A stretch of 64,000 nt of DNA from Anaerovibrio sp. RM50 (GTDB lineage: Bacteria; Bacillota; Negativicutes; Selenomonadales; Selenomonadaceae). Shown here in pieces: positions 34,306-42,045 of the stretch (positions within the stretch are counted from its first letter, which is position 1; every line of letters starts with the position of its first letter). The stretch is from the NCBI RefSeq assembly GCF_000622005.1, contig NZ_JHWV01000008.1:62001-126000 (forward strand), in the 5' to 3' direction. The notes beneath the pieces were generated by a model, which was not told the DNA's origin, ran no database searches, and was given only the letters and a program-made list of their open reading frames with translations. Position numbers and translations under genes: made by a program.

Positions 34306-35079
34306 ATGGAAATAATTGCTTTTTCAAACAAGAAGGGTGGTACGGGAAAAACCACCTCAGCCATTAACTTTTGTGCAGCATTAGGCAGAAAAGGATACAA
34401 GGTTCTGGCCATCGATCTGGACCCACAGGCCAATTTTACATCTGATTCCGGCGGGGAAGCTATTGGTACAGTTGCAGGTACCTTCGATTTCATTTTGGGA
34501 GCTCCTCTGGAGGATGTGGTTCAGCACAATGAATATTACGATTTCATGGGGGCTGACAAGCGCATTGAGAACCAGAGAAACAAATTTGAGGAAAAGGGCT
34601 CCGATTTCCTGCTGAAAAAGGCCCTGGCCAAGGTGGAGGGATATGACTATGTGGTTCTTGATACAGCCCCTAGCATGTCTGGCATAGTATTTTTGGCTTT
34701 GGTAGCCTGCAACCGTGTTATTGGTGTATGTGATGCAGACCAGCGAAGTGTAACCGGCCTTGGTGATCTGTATTCTGCTATCCAGAGCGCGGCGGATTAT
34801 AACCCTGGTCTGAAAATCGATGGAATTCTAATTACAAGGGATGTTCCACGTACCCAGGCAAATAAATTTGCGGTGGATGTATTCCATCAGGCAGCTGCCC
34901 AGATAAACAGCATTGTATTTGATACACATATTAAGGAGCGTACAGTATTCCATCAGTGTACTGCCCTTCATACAAACGTGTTTAACGTGGATGCCAGATC
35001 TGATGGTGCCAGGGACTACGAGACTTTTACCGATGAGGTACTTGAGCTGTTTAAAAAGAGTAATCAAAAGATAAAATAA
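34306..35079 (+). CDS. parA: ParA-type partition ATPase
   Basis: 257 residues. Deviant Walker A FSNKKGGTGKTTSAINF at residues 5-21, Walker A' LAIDLDPQANFT, and Walker B YDYVVLDTAPSMSG. There is no N-terminal helix-turn-helix, so it is a small type Ib-like or Soj-like ParA. It drives DNA segregation together with a centromere-binding partner, which is likely the ribbon-helix-helix protein 205 bp downstream. The ribosome site (GAGGTG) directly follows the 11-bp array. Confidence 0.95.
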   Translation: MEIIAFSNKKGGTGKTTSAINFCAALGRKGYKVLAIDLDPQANFTSDSGGEAIGTVAGTFDFILGAPLEDVVQHNEYYDFMGADKRIENQRNKFEEKGSDFLLKKALAKVEGYDYVVLDTAPSMSGIVFLALVACNRVIGVCDADQRSVTGLGDLYSAIQSAADYNPGLKIDGILITRDVPRTQANKFAVDVFHQAAAQINSIVFDTHIKERTVFHQCTALHTNVFNVDARSDGARDYETFTDEVLELFKKSNQKIK

Positions 35080-35124
35080 AATTATATTAATGTTATATAA
35101 ATATTAGTTTAACAATATAACGAG
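35070..35124. repeat. 11-bp-period AT-rich array after parA (5 units)
   Basis: Units GATAAAATAAA, ATTATATTAAT, GTTATATAAAT, ATTAGTTTAAC and AATATAACGAG. The last unit overlaps the start of the 143-bp element. Confidence 0.7.
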
Positions 35125-35261
35125 CTTTAAGATGTCCCCTTCCTCTTTAGGTGGGGGAAAACAAACTACAACAGCTGGTGAGAATATCTCCCAGCTCGTT
35201 GAAACGCTAATTGGAAGATTTTTCTTCTAAAGAAGAAAAATTTGAACAATGGCGTTATAAT
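35119..35261 (+). repeat. 143-bp duplicated regulatory/structured element, copy B (upstream of the parB-like gene)
   Basis: Identical to the uspA-upstream copy at all but one base, and in the same orientation relative to its downstream gene. It contains the three hairpins and ends with GCGTTATAAT. Its position between parA and the parB-like gene means the latter can have its own transcript. Confidence 0.85.
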
Positions 35262-35284
35262 AATGTTAAATTGGGGTGAAAATA

Positions 35285-35677
35285 ATGGCAAAGAAATTGG
35301 ATCTTAATAATACAGCAGCAGCCCTGGGGGATTTTACAGGCAGGGCAAAACCTATTGTTCCAATCCAGCAGGTTGAGGAAAAAACAGAGGAAACTCCTGT
35401 ACAGGCCACTGTGAAAAATGAAGAAATGACACATGACCAAAATGTATCAGAAAATAGAGTAAATACATCAGCGGGAACAGAAGCTGTTCTGGATAATGTT
35501 GCCCCCAAAAGAAGGGGACGTCCTATCAAGGCAATAAAAAAAGATTCCAGATTATCAGTTTATCTCACAGAGGAGTTAAAGGGACGTCTGGAAGCATTGG
35601 CTGATAAAAAGAGCATGAGTATGAACACAATTATTACTGCAGCTCTTATGGATTATTGCGAAGCAAATGGCTTATGA
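35285..35677 (+). CDS. Ribbon-helix-helix partition protein (ParB/ParG-like)
   Basis: Start ATG 35285 (MAKKLDLNNTAAALGDFTGR), after GGGGTGA; a GTG at 35276 lies within that site. 130 residues. The N-terminal 80 are flexible, Glu/Thr-rich, and the basic KRRGRPIKAIKK leads into a C-terminal ribbon-helix-helix (SRLSVYLTEELKGRLEALAD, MSMNTIITAALMDYC). This is the plan of small centromere-binding partners of ParA, such as ParG or omega: mobile tail plus DNA-binding ribbon. An iteron (35431-35449) is embedded in the tail and encodes DQNVSE. I propose that it binds the 11-bp arrays. Confidence 0.85.
   Translation: MAKKLDLNNTAAALGDFTGRAKPIVPIQQVEEKTEETPVQATVKNEEMTHDQNVSENRVNTSAGTEAVLDNVAPKRRGRPIKAIKKDSRLSVYLTEELKGRLEALADKKSMSMNTIITAALMDYCEANGL
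35431..35449 (+). repeat. Iteron inside the parB-like coding sequence
   Basis: ACATGACCAAAATGTATCA matches the forward iteron and encodes HDQNVS in frame. Confidence 0.7.
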
Positions 35678-35738
35678 TGCAATTGATTTTAGGCAGGAAC
35701 AATGGCAAAAGCTTGAAAATAAGTATTGCAAGATAAGA

Positions 35739-35826
35739 TGTAAAATAAAACTATATAAATATTAAAATAACGTTATAAAAGTGTTTATTTGACAATAAAA
35801 TAATATTTTTTAAGCATTTTAAAAGG
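35739..35826. repeat. 11-bp-period AT-rich array (8 units)
   Basis: Units TGTAAAATAAA, ACTATATAAAT, ATTAAAATAAC, GTTATAAAAGT, GTTTATTTGAC, AATAAAATAAT, ATTTTTTAAGC and ATTTTAAAAGG, gap-free, downstream of the parB-like gene and running into its terminator. Confidence 0.75.
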
Positions 35827-35852
35827 CTCGTCCACAATAGGGCGGGCCTTTT
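35821..35852. terminator. Terminator of the par operon (bidirectional)
   Basis: AAAAGGCTCGTCC pairs with GGGCGGGCCTTTT (one G-U), six-base loop; also in place for the convergent small gene at 35.94 kb. Confidence 0.75.
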
Positions 35853-35943
35853 AAATTTCACATAGTTCACACATTTCAAAAATCTCACAAATCACAATAA
35901 TCTCAACAAATCTTAAAAAATCCCGATAAACGAACTAAAAGCG

Positions 35944-36102
35944 CTAATACTTCTTACCATAAACATCTTCTTCCTGACCGATATCCTCCTCGTCATCAGG
36001 AAAATGGCGATCGTCAATGTCAGGGTGCAGAGGGTCCGCGTCCTGCCAGGCTTCTTTTTCCGACCCATCATACTCCTGCCACCATTTCTTAGGCCCTTCC
36101 AT
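35944..36102 (-). CDS. Small acidic protein of unknown function (52 aa)
   Basis: ATG at 36102 is preceded by AAAGGAGGG at ideal spacing. The product is 52 residues and very acidic with several Trp/Tyr (MEGPKKWWQEYDGSEKEAW ... DDEEDIGQEEDVYGKKY). It has no signal peptide. An overlapping 69-codon frame on the same strand (ending at 35913) is Arg/Met-rich and looks like a shadow. The strong ribosome site and acidic codon usage favour this frame. Function unknown; it lies between the par operon and a divergent kinase. Confidence 0.6.
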   Translation of the reverse strand: MEGPKKWWQEYDGSEKEAWQDADPLHPDIDDRHFPDDEEDIGQEEDVYGKKY

Positions 36103-36291
36103 ACCGCTTCCCTCCTTTCCACGAAGCTTATCTTACCTCATTATACCATTTTCGAAAGAAAAAAATCAGAACTTTTAGAAAATTCTGATACATGAAAAAA
36201 GAAGGATTTTTCGAAGGAATGTAAAATATAACTAATATTAGTAGTAAGTTTATGATTGAGTCCATCTTCCAATGTGCAGGAGGAAAATATC

Positions 36292-38664
36292 ATGAAGAAA
36301 GCTGGATCGTTGCAAAAGCAGGTAATGGCTTTTCTCATAATGACTCTTGTGCTCCTGACAGCAGTATTAAGCTTTGCAGCCATTGAAATAGTGGGCAGGG
36401 ATAAGGATAAGGATATTTCCATGGAAATGAATATCCTTACCGCCAATGAGGCTGAAAAGCTGGATCAGGATTATATAAGATTTGAGGATGCTGTGAATCA
36501 CATGACCAGCATCACGGATTATTATATTGATAGTGCAGAAGCAATAAAGGACCCGGCCAAACGCCAGCATATTGATGGAATTCTGCAGCAGCTGTATGAC
36601 AGAGTATCCAATACAACCAATATGTCTCTTGGCTACTACTGTGTTTATAACCCTGATTTGGTAGGTAACAGGCAAGGATTCTTTTATGTACGTAATGCTG
36701 CCGGTAATATGGAAAAGCATGAAATGGCCACTATCAGTGATTTTGATGCTGATGACATTGAGCGCGTAGGCTGGTATAAAAAACCTGTAAAGGCGGGAAA
36801 AGCAGTATGGCTGCCTCCATACTTTAATAAGAATACAAGAAGATATACCATTTCCTACTGCTCTCCGTTATATAAGGACGGAGTTCTGGTGGCGGTTATT
36901 GGTATGGACTTTAATTTTGAAACTTTGCTGAATGTGGTAGACCGTATACAGTTCAGCAAGAGTGGTTATGCCTATTTAAAGAGTGCAGATGGCAAAATAC
37001 ATTATCATGCCCACGATTTTATGCTGGGAAGTGTTCATGGTGATGAAAACTTAGAGAGGGTAAGAAACGGAGAACTTCTGTCCCAGGAAACCTCAGGAAA
37101 AGATGTGCTTCAGTATTGGAAAGACGGCAGTGACAGGGTACAGACCTTTACTACCTTAAGATGCGGACTTCAGCTGGTGCTTTGTGATGACTATGATGAG
37201 ATATACATGGGGCGCTATAAGCTGTTAACTGTGGATATTCTGGTTATTGTAGTTTGCGGCTTAGTGATAATTGGATTGATATATTACTATACCCGCCGTA
37301 TTACCCAGCCTATTAAAAAGCTTACAGAGGCAGTAAATTTAATTAAGGAAGGCCAGTACGATGTGGAGCTTCCAACAAATGCACCAGGGGAAATTGGGGT
37401 ATTGACCCAGGGTGTGGCCATGGCTGCGGCGGCCCTTGGGGAAAAGAACAGGCTTAATGCCTCTGCCCTGGCAGCACAGAACAGAAAGCTTGAAAAGGCT
37501 GTTAAAAAGGCAAATGAGGCCAGCAGGGCAAAAAGTGATTTCCTGTCCCGTATGAGTCACGATATCAGAACTCCGATGAACGCCATTGTGGGCATGGGGA
37601 TGATTGCGGAATCCCACAAGGATGACCCTGTTAAGCTGACGGAATGTCTCAGAAAGATTTCAACATCCAGTAAATATTTGCTGAATCTCATTAACGAGGT
37701 TCTTGATATGAGCCGGATTGAAAGCGGAAATCTCACCATGACAAAGGCGCCAGTTAATATTCCGGAACTTATCGGAAGTATTGTTGCCATGATAGGCCCT
37801 CAATTAAAGGATCATAGACATAATATAACAACAACCATAAAAGACCTGCCACATGAGACTGTACTCAGTGATTCCCTTAGAATGCAGCAGGTATTCGTTA
37901 ATATACTCAGCAACGCCATTAAATATACACCGGATGGTGGTAATATAAGCCTGATGGTTAGGGAGATTCACGTTTCTGCCAGCAGAAGCATGTATGTATT
38001 TTCCTTTAAGGATAATGGTATAGGTATGTCCCCGGAATTCCAGGAGAAGATGTTCCAGCCATTTGCCAGGGCCCAGGATGACCATGAAACAGAGGTAAAG
38101 GGAACTGGTCTGGGCATGTCCATTACAAAGGCAATTGTGGATTTGCTGGGTGGTACTATAAGCGTTAAGAGTGCCCTGAACAAGGGGACTGAGATAACAG
38201 TCAAGCTTGATCTGGAATTTGTGGAGGATTCTGCAGAGGGATCCAAGACCAGCAGAAGAATGGATTTCTCGGAAATTCACCTGGAGGGGAAACGTATCCT
38301 TCTGGTTGATGATATTTTGTTGAACCTTGAAATAGCGGAAAATCTGCTGGAAATGACCGGTGCAGAAATGGATAAGGCCGGCAACGGCAAGGAAGCAGTG
38401 GATATGTTCATGGAAAAGGGAGACGGGTATTACGACCTAATTTTCATGGACGCCAGAATGCCTATAATGGACGGATATGCTGCAACCCGATCCATAAGGA
38501 CCATGGATTCGGAATATGCCCATAGTATTCCTATTATCGCCATGAGTGCCGATGCCTTTGCCGAGGATATCGAAAACTTCATGAAATGCGGCATGAATGA
38601 TTATGTTTCCAAGCCAATAGATTTGAAGAATCTGGCCAGGGTATTGCAGAAGCATTTGCTCTAA
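36292..38664 (+). CDS. Hybrid sensor histidine kinase with dCache-type periplasmic domain
   Basis: Start ATG 36292 (MKKAGSLQKQVMAFL), after AGGAGG. 790 residues: membrane segment 8-30, dCache-like sensor about 35-300 (GYYCVYNPDL, GVLVAVIGMDFNFETL), membrane segment about 310-333, HAMP, HisKA with SHDIRTPMNA near 420, HATPase with GIGMS and GTGLGMSI, receiver with LLVDDILLN and phosphoacceptor LIFMDARMP. Cache domains bind small ligands such as amino or organic acids. Transcribed alone with a 3' 11-bp array. No cognate Hpt or regulator adjoins it. Confidence 0.93.
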   Translation: MKKAGSLQKQVMAFLIMTLVLLTAVLSFAAIEIVGRDKDKDISMEMNILTANEAEKLDQDYIRFEDAVNHMTSITDYYIDSAEAIKDPAKRQHIDGILQQLYDRVSNTTNMSLGYYCVYNPDLVGNRQGFFYVRNAAGNMEKHEMATISDFDADDIERVGWYKKPVKAGKAVWLPPYFNKNTRRYTISYCSPLYKDGVLVAVIGMDFNFETLLNVVDRIQFSKSGYAYLKSADGKIHYHAHDFMLGSVHGDENLERVRNGELLSQETSGKDVLQYWKDGSDRVQTFTTLRCGLQLVLCDDYDEIYMGRYKLLTVDILVIVVCGLVIIGLIYYYTRRITQPIKKLTEAVNLIKEGQYDVELPTNAPGEIGVLTQGVAMAAAALGEKNRLNASALAAQNRKLEKAVKKANEASRAKSDFLSRMSHDIRTPMNAIVGMGMIAESHKDDPVKLTECLRKISTSSKYLLNLINEVLDMSRIESGNLTMTKAPVNIPELIGSIVAMIGPQLKDHRHNITTTIKDLPHETVLSDSLRMQQVFVNILSNAIKYTPDGGNISLMVREIHVSASRSMYVFSFKDNGIGMSPEFQEKMFQPFARAQDDHETEVKGTGLGMSITKAIVDLLGGTISVKSALNKGTEITVKLDLEFVEDSAEGSKTSRRMDFSEIHLEGKRILLVDDILLNLEIAENLLEMTGAEMDKAGNGKEAVDMFMEKGDGYYDLIFMDARMPIMDGYAATRSIRTMDSEYAHSIPIIAMSADAFAEDIENFMKCGMNDYVSKPIDLKNLARVLQKHLL

Positions 38665-38670
38665 AAAAAC

Positions 38671-38725
38671 AATAAAATAATGTTAAATAAAGTCTATTAA
38701 AATGTTTTTTATTCCTCATAATAAA
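38671..38725. repeat. 11-bp-period AT-rich array (5 units)
   Basis: Units AATAAAATAAT, GTTAAATAAAG, TCTATTAAAAT, GTTTTTTATTC and CTCATAATAAA between the kinase and the small secreted protein gene. Confidence 0.6.
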
Positions 38726-38737
38726 GGAGGGGCCATT

Positions 38738-39049
38738 ATGAAAAAGTTTTTTAGGGTTTTATTGGTTGCATCATTGTTTATAGGTTTTGCAGGTATTACG
38801 GAGAAGGCATCAGCCTGGGCCCTGGAGGGGGATTTTTACGACGACAGCGGTAAATGCGTTGTAAGTGCTCATAATGGCTATGTAAACGGTCTTAAGGTCA
38901 TGGCTGATTATGTGGAGGATATAACTGCTCCGGATATTCACGTGCTGAAGCTGCTGCAGCCTTACGGCATCAGTTTTATGACTGTGGAAGCAATTGACCA
39001 GAATCATGTAATCCGGGTGGACGATGGCCCTGAGCTCAGAGTCAGATGA
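38738..39049 (+). CDS. Small secreted protein of unknown function
   Basis: Start ATG 38738, after AAAGGAGGGG. 103 residues with a signal peptide (MKKFFRVLLVASLFIGFAG, cut after ASA). The mature part of about 80 residues is predicted beta-rich with one Cys (DSGKCVVSAHNGYVNGLKVM). No known family was recognised. It directly follows the dCache kinase on the same strand, separated only by an 11-bp array, so cotranscription is possible. Confidence 0.7.
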   Translation: MKKFFRVLLVASLFIGFAGITEKASAWALEGDFYDDSGKCVVSAHNGYVNGLKVMADYVEDITAPDIHVLKLLQPYGISFMTVEAIDQNHVIRVDDGPELRVR

Positions 39050-39059
39050 AAATCGGTAT

Positions 39060-39125
39060 GATTATGTAACAAGTAAAAATGATATTTTAATCACATTATA
39101 AAAATGATATAAAAATATTATAAAA
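39060..39125. repeat. 11-bp-period AT-rich array (6 units)
   Basis: Units GATTATGTAAC, AAGTAAAAATG, ATATTTTAATC, ACATTATAAAA, ATGATATAAAA and ATATTATAAAA, downstream of the small secreted protein gene. Confidence 0.65.
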
Positions 39126-39133
39126 GAAAATAG

Positions 39134-39201
39134 AAAAGCACTAATCGAGGGGTGACCTGTCTCTTATAGGGGGAGCATATCACAACCTGATTAGTGCTTT
39201 T
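39134..39201 (+). terminator. Long-looped terminator-like hairpin
   Basis: AAAAGCACTAATC (39134-39146) and its exact complement (39189-39201) enclose a 42-base loop. It ends in TTTT on the plus strand. Confidence 0.55.
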
Positions 39202-39228
39202 ATAATGTTATTTAAATGATAAAAATAA
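39196..39228. repeat. 11-bp-period AT-rich array (3 units)
   Basis: Units GCTTTTATAAT, GTTATTTAAAT and GATAAAAATAA, overlapping the hairpin's end. Confidence 0.5.
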
Positions 39229-39232
39229 GCAG

Positions 39233-39385
39233 AAAAAAATGCCGCCAACACTATAAGGGGTAGTGCCAACGGCCATGGGTGAAATGCTCCGGGGAAGAGC
39301 AAATCGAGAGAGGGGTTATGGGGGATACTATGTATTCCATACATCCGCCAAGAAATAATACTACAAACGTAATACCATTTCTTGG
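39233..39385 (-). ncRNA. Candidate small RNA of about 150 nt with C-rich loops
   Basis: A near-consensus promoter (39390-39418) is followed at once by a 17-bp hairpin (39385-39348, several G-U pairs, loop GTTT). Next comes a short hairpin ATGTAT-GGA-ATACAT, then a single-stranded stretch with repeated CCCC motifs (TATCCCCC, ACCCCTC, TTCCCCGG). A 13-bp terminator hairpin (39273-39241) with a T run closes the unit. No ORF of quality exists. Repeated UCCCC/ACCCC motifs in small RNAs often pair with Shine-Dalgarno sequences, which suggests a trans-acting riboregulator; this is inference. Confidence 0.6.
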
Positions 39386-39389
39386 GAGC

Positions 39390-39418
39390 ATTATATACGA
39401 AAATATAGTTGGTGTAAA
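39390..39418 (-). promoter_or_regulatory. Promoter of the candidate small RNA
   Basis: On the minus strand, TTTACA (39418-39413), a 17-base spacer and TATAAT (39395-39390). Confidence 0.75.
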
Positions 39419-39501
39419 CAACCATTAACAAAAAAATACTGTATACATGATGAAATATTACATATTGTAAAGTTGTAAAATGATTTGGTTCACTACGACT
39501 T

Positions 39502-39554
39502 CAAAAAAAGTACCTATCACAAATCCCTCAGAATGGGGATAAATGATAGGTACT
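39502..39554 (-). terminator. Terminator of the SBP-GGDEF gene
   Basis: The minus strand reads AGTACCTATCA, a 24-base loop, TGATAGGTACT and TTTTTTTG. Confidence 0.75.
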
Positions 39555-39561
39555 GTTTAAC

Positions 39562-41760
39562 TTAGCGTTTGCGCCTGTCAATGCCGGAGCGCCTGTAATA
39601 TTCGGCCTTGTCCTTGTACATTTCCTGATCGGCACTGTTTGCCATATCATTTAGGTTGGTATATACAGAATCGTAATTGTTGGCTGCTCCAATGGCCACG
39701 GCCATGCTCTTTACACGCTTGCCTGACCAGCTCCCAAAGGCCTCCTTGAGCCGTTTAAGAATATCATCCCAGTCATGGACGTTATTATACAGAATAGCCA
39801 TAAACTCGTCACCACCAACCCTGTAAACATTGCCATAAGGATTGAGGATTTTCTTCATACAATCAGCGGCTCCTATAATAAGCTCATCACCGGCCTCGTG
39901 ACCCAGCTCATCATTGGCCCTTTTCAGTCCGTTAAGGTCCATGGCCACCATTACAACATCGCCCTTTCCAAGCTCCGGATTGAGTTTTTCCAGGTCCTCA
40001 TTGAAGCTGCGGCGGTTAAAGAGCCCAGTGAGGCCGTCATGGTGGGCAATATATTCCATCTGTTCACGGTTTTTGTGAATGAGGTAAATATAAGCCAGCA
40101 GGCCGCTGACCACTGCTGTAATAACACCTATCACAATCATAAACAGGATAAAGTGCTGCAAGATGTAATCCTTGAGGGTCATGGTTTTCATTTTGCTGGT
40201 GTAGGTGTAGGTGGAGGTAAAGCCAAAATCCGATGGCAAATTTGTAATACCACGGTTCAAGATGGATAACAGCTGGTTGTTGCCGCGTTTTACAGCAAAA
40301 CAGCGGCTGCTGTAATCCTTCATTGGGGCAGTTTTCAGCATACTGAAGGATGGGTGGACAAGATAGCCGTCCTTGCGGAACTGGTTGAGAATACAGGCAT
40401 CCACATCACCATTTTTTACTGCATCCAGCATGCCCTCAATTCTCTCATAATAAAGAATCTCCGCATCAGGGAAATGTGCACGGATGTAAATATCTCCTAT
40501 GGAATTTCCATTCTTCACTGCCATACGCCGCAGCTGGAGGTGGGAAAAATCACCCATATATACCAGATGCATTGGGGTGGAAATAACCTCCGTGGTAAGG
40601 AATACGTCGCTTTGCTCAGCCCGGGCCACATCATAGTTGGCCGGAAAGGCCATATCCACGGAGCCTGCCTGAATGGAGGCAATCATGGATTCGTAGGTGG
40701 GGTAGGGAACAAAGGAAAATTTTACTCTGTCGTCAATTTTCAGCCTGCGGGTCATTTCGTTAAGGAGGTCATTAATAATACCCTGGACGTTTCCTTTTTC
40801 GTCAGTAGCAGAGAAAGGAAGATAGTCATCAAGATAAGCTACTGTTATGATAGGATGATCATTAAGCCAATTTATTTCGTCATCCTGGAGCTGACCGCTG
40901 ACAGCCAGACCCGAGAAATAGGTGTTGGAAAGCTTCTTGGTAAAATAAGGGTCCGTGGAGGTCATTTTCCCAAGGGCCGTATTGAGCTCCTGGACCAGAT
41001 CAGGCCGGTTGCGGTTAAACGCCAGATAGTATTCCGTCTGGCCGATTCTGGCAATAGGAACCATGTGATTTTCCGGAACCACGTTGTTGTCCGTGTCCAC
41101 GGTGGCATCTGTTCTGCGGGCATCGAAATCACGGAAACGGGCCTCATTGCTGCTGTAAGTGACAATATTTATCTGATGGTTTCCCATATCGTTCCATTGA
41201 TGGAGCAAATCCTCCATAACGGTGTTGCGGTTAACGCTGACAGTGCGGTTGGTAAGGCCCGCAATGCCCTTGGAAGCCAAAGGACTGTTGTTGTAGACAT
41301 AGATATAGTAGTTTTCAATGCCCATGGCGTAATCAGGGAACAGCAGCTTATCCATGTGCTCCGGGGTCTTTGAAACCCCTGCCATAACGTCGATTTCCCC
41401 GTTATAGAGCTTCTGCAGTATCTCGTCCCATTCGCCATATATGTAGTCATAATCCCAGTTGGTGTAGTAGGAAACCTTCTGTAGATAATCGTAGGCAAGG
41501 CCGGATTTTATGGCGTAATCATTCATGCCCTCCATAAAATTACGGCTTTCCACATAGCCCACCCTCACCAGCTTGGAGGTATTTAATTTTGGTATCTGTC
41601 CTGGGGCAGCGGTGGCACTTTGTGCAGACTGGCACTGCTCCATGGTATCAGGGATAAAAATTAGAGCGGAAGCAAGGCAAAAAAAAGACACCAGAAAACA
41701 GAGAATACTGCTATGGGATTGCAGCCATTCCCGCAAGGATTTTATGGACAGATGCTTCAT
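39562..41760 (-). CDS. Diguanylate cyclase with two periplasmic SBP_bac_3 domains
   Basis: Start at ATG 41760 (MKHLSIKSLREWLQS), since GGGAGGG precedes it; an in-frame ATG lies 12 codons upstream. 732 residues: membrane segment about 15-35, tandem solute-binding-type domains about 60-290 (LVRVGYVESRNFMEG, GEIDVMAGVS) and 300-520, membrane segment near 545, then GGDEF domain with intact VYRVGGDEFMAIL and HDGLTGLFNRRSF. It should make cyclic di-GMP in response to a periplasmic ligand. The input module is homologous to that of the hybrid kinases at 10.8 and 58.7 kb. No PDE domain in the window. Confidence 0.93.
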   Translation of the reverse strand: MKHLSIKSLREWLQSHSSILCFLVSFFCLASALIFIPDTMEQCQSAQSATAAPGQIPKLNTSKLVRVGYVESRNFMEGMNDYAIKSGLAYDYLQKVSYYTNWDYDYIYGEWDEILQKLYNGEIDVMAGVSKTPEHMDKLLFPDYAMGIENYYIYVYNNSPLASKGIAGLTNRTVSVNRNTVMEDLLHQWNDMGNHQINIVTYSSNEARFRDFDARRTDATVDTDNNVVPENHMVPIARIGQTEYYLAFNRNRPDLVQELNTALGKMTSTDPYFTKKLSNTYFSGLAVSGQLQDDEINWLNDHPIITVAYLDDYLPFSATDEKGNVQGIINDLLNEMTRRLKIDDRVKFSFVPYPTYESMIASIQAGSVDMAFPANYDVARAEQSDVFLTTEVISTPMHLVYMGDFSHLQLRRMAVKNGNSIGDIYIRAHFPDAEILYYERIEGMLDAVKNGDVDACILNQFRKDGYLVHPSFSMLKTAPMKDYSSRCFAVKRGNNQLLSILNRGITNLPSDFGFTSTYTYTSKMKTMTLKDYILQHFILFMIVIGVITAVVSGLLAYIYLIHKNREQMEYIAHHDGLTGLFNRRSFNEDLEKLNPELGKGDVVMVAMDLNGLKRANDELGHEAGDELIIGAADCMKKILNPYGNVYRVGGDEFMAILYNNVHDWDDILKRLKEAFGSWSGKRVKSMAVAIGAANNYDSVYTNLNDMANSADQEMYKDKAEYYRRSGIDRRKR

Positions 41761-42045
41761 AATCATCCCTCCCACCTTGTAAAGTGCGTTTTTCATGGTG
41801 TTTATTATATAATCGTGAAAAATAATTATTGACTGATGAAACTAAAATTTTTTCTTGTGATTATTATAAATGAATTTGTAGCAAATTGTAAGGTTTAATA
41901 GGAAAAATTTTAAGAGAAATTAGCTATTTTAGAATTTAATGGGCGGATAAAGGATTTTTTAAAGGGAATGCAGAATATAACATATAATGTGAGTTCGTGT
42001 ATTCTGAAATAAGATGATGAATTTATTTTTAAGGCGGGTTTTTGT

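Noticed and set aside
39180-39431. 83-codon minus-strand ORF over the small RNA region
   Set aside because: It has no ribosome site, spans the promoter and both hairpins of the proposed RNA, and shows an unlikely composition.
40354-41373. 339-codon plus-strand ORF
   Set aside because: Antisense to the SBP-GGDEF gene; no ribosome site or recognisable domain.
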